NCBI GenBank assembly: GCA_003450555.1
Contig: DMFQ01000233.1
Location: forward strand, 1-7,573
DNA length: 7,573 bases
Source: Ktedonobacter sp.
Lineage (GTDB): Bacteria; Chloroflexota; Ktedonobacteria; Ktedonobacterales; Ktedonobacteraceae
Direction of reading: 5' to 3'
Shown piece after piece: positions 6,867 to 7,573 of the stretch. Under the pieces are notes generated by a model. That model was not told the origin of the DNA and did no database searches. It saw only the letters and a program-made list of their open reading frames with translations. The first letter of the stretch is position 1. Every line of letters begins with the position of its first letter. The position numbers and the translations under genes are program-made.

Positions 6867-6939
6867 AGGGGAGTAGCTCAATTGGCAGAGCAACCGTCTC
6901 CAAAATGGTAGGTTGCAGGTTCAAGTCCTGTCTCCCCTG
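6867..6939 (+). tRNA. tRNA-Trp (anticodon CCA)
   Basis: Complete 73-base cloverleaf: acceptor AGGGGAG (6867-6873) with CTCCCCT (6932-6938), discriminator G6939 as is usual for bacterial tRNA-Trp. The D stem is GCTC/GAGC. The anticodon stem ACCGT/ATGGT holds loop CTCCAAA with CCA at 6900-6902, reading UGG. The T arm is GCAGG-TTCAAGT-CCTGT with one G-U pair. No encoded 3' CCA. It lies 25 bases after tRNA-Ser, has no promoter of its own that I can see, and should be co-transcribed with it. Confidence 0.97.
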
Positions 6940-6946
6940 CTTCGCG

Positions 6947-6980
6947 AACTCCCGAACATTGACTGTTAGGGAGTTTTTCT
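6947..6980 (+). terminator. Intrinsic terminator of the tRNA transcript
   Basis: AACTCCC (6947-6953) pairs perfectly with GGGAGTT (6969-6975). After one mismatch an inner AACA/TGTT stem continues to a five-base loop. The right arm runs into TTTTTCTTTT. It begins eight bases after tRNA-Trp. The strand asymmetry (T-tract only on the right) means it stops rightward transcripts and not the converging kinase gene. Confidence 0.87.
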
Positions 6981-6994
6981 TTTGCCCACTTTCC

Positions 6995-7573
6995 CTATCC
7001 CGCAGGCAACTCCACAAAAAACGTGCTACCCTCTCCCTTGTGCGACTCGCACCAGATGCGTCCACTATGTCGCTCGACAATATCTTTACAAATGGCAAGC
7101 CCCAGGCCCCAACCGCTTTTCTTCGACGTTTGCGCATCTGGAGAACGGTAAAATGTCTCAAAGATATGTTTTTGCTGGTCTTTTGAAATACCTTCGCCAC
7201 AATCTCGTACCGCCAATTGTACCGTCTTCTCTTGCTGGAGAACGCTTACCCGTATAGGACTCTTTTCCGGTGAGTACTTGATGGCATTGCTGATCAGGTT
7301 GATGATAACCTGGGACAATCTCTCGCAATCCGCATTCAGCGTGACAGGCGGCGAAGATTGCTCCAACTCGATATCGCGTCCGGAGAGCTGACGCTGCTCC
7401 TCGATAACGCTGCCGCACACTTCACGCAGGTCACAGGGACTCAAACGCAGCTCAATTTTACCGGCCCTGATACTGCTAAGATCAAGCAGATCATCTACCA
7501 GAGCATTTAAACGACGCGTCTGCTCGTCAATTTTCTCTAGAGCAACAGGCACATTAGCTAATTCCCTGGGTAG
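6995..7573 (-). CDS. Histidine kinase, C-terminal part (end of HisKA plus HATPase), cut by the window edge
   Basis: The last 192 residues of a sensor histidine kinase. The frame is open to the right edge, so the start, the sensor domains and the phospho-acceptor His box lie outside; the in-frame GTG at 7552 is not a credible start because it falls inside the dimerisation helix. Visible parts: the second HisKA helix (EKIDEQTRRLNALVDDLLDLS), then the ATPase domain with N box NLISNAIKYSPE, G1 DCGEG, F box IFETFYR and G2 GWGLGLAICKDIVERHSG, ending GEGSTFFVELPAG. All ATP-binding motifs are intact. It is related to the kinase at 3154-5835 (same DDLLD, SNA(I/L)KYSPE and GEGSTF patterns) but clearly diverged. 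It converges on the tRNA transcript. No terminator of its own is evident beyond the stop. Confidence 0.93.
   Translation of the reverse strand, partial: LPRELANVPVALEKIDEQTRRLNALVDDLLDLSSIRAGKIELRLSPCDLREVCGSVIEEQRQLSGRDIELEQSSPPVTLNADCERLSQVIINLISNAIKYSPEKSPIRVSVLQQEKTVQLAVRDCGEGISKDQQKHIFETFYRSPDAQTSKKSGWGLGLAICKDIVERHSGRIWCESHKGEGSTFFVELPAG

Noticed and set aside
6755..6994. tRNA genes as an integration site for a mobile element
   Set aside because: No integrase gene and no direct repeat of a tRNA 3' end occurs elsewhere in the window.
6865..7200. Leftward open frame of 111 codons ending in a QDLNLQPTILETVALP-type sequence
   Set aside because: That ending is the translated antisense of tRNA-Trp, a well-known false gene, and the rest lies in another frame of the right-edge histidine kinase.

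Overview
The window looks like a chromosomal segment from a soil- or sediment-type bacterium of the Chloroflexota, most likely a Ktedonobacteria-like lineage. This is inferred from the style of the genes: large membrane histidine kinases built from stacked PAS and GAF domains, an AhpD/CMD-like domain fused to PAS, and a histidine-rich membrane-anchored protein of a kind I associate with that group. No 16S rRNA or other decisive marker is present, so the assignment is tentative. Base composition is moderate, and codon use looks much the same across the genes.

Layout, left to right. A leftward gene (91-1614) encodes a diacylglycerol/sphingosine-kinase-like lipid kinase with a charged insert, a long low-complexity linker and an extra C-terminal beta-rich, OB-like domain. 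A 182-base divergent intergenic region follows, holding a good rightward promoter. Two rightward paralogous signalling genes come next. The first (1797-3017) joins an AhpD/CMD-like domain to one PAS domain and has no kinase core; its last 27 residues come from a one-base frame slip, because the next frame restores a tail homologous to its neighbour. The second (3154-5835) is a complete 893-residue membrane histidine kinase (four-helix membrane domain, PAS, PAS, GAF, HisKA, HATPase) closed by a strong hairpin terminator. A small membrane-anchored, histidine-rich protein (6015-6677; alternative start 5955) follows. A consensus sigma70 promoter then drives tRNA-Ser(GCU) and tRNA-Trp(CCA), ended by a clear intrinsic terminator. 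At the right edge, a leftward histidine kinase (6995 to beyond 7573) is cut by the window, so only the end of its dimerisation helix and its ATPase domain are visible.

The genes do not form one obvious pathway. The common thread is signal sensing: a redox-type sensor fragment, a membrane multi-sensor kinase and a second kinase, with no response regulator in the window, so the kinases are orphans here. The most notable point is the tandem paralogue pair 1797-3017 / 3154-5835, in which the upstream copy has lost its kinase half and carries a frame lesion at about 2933-2936. I saw no mobile element, CRISPR array or phage gene, and no convincing new multi-gene system.
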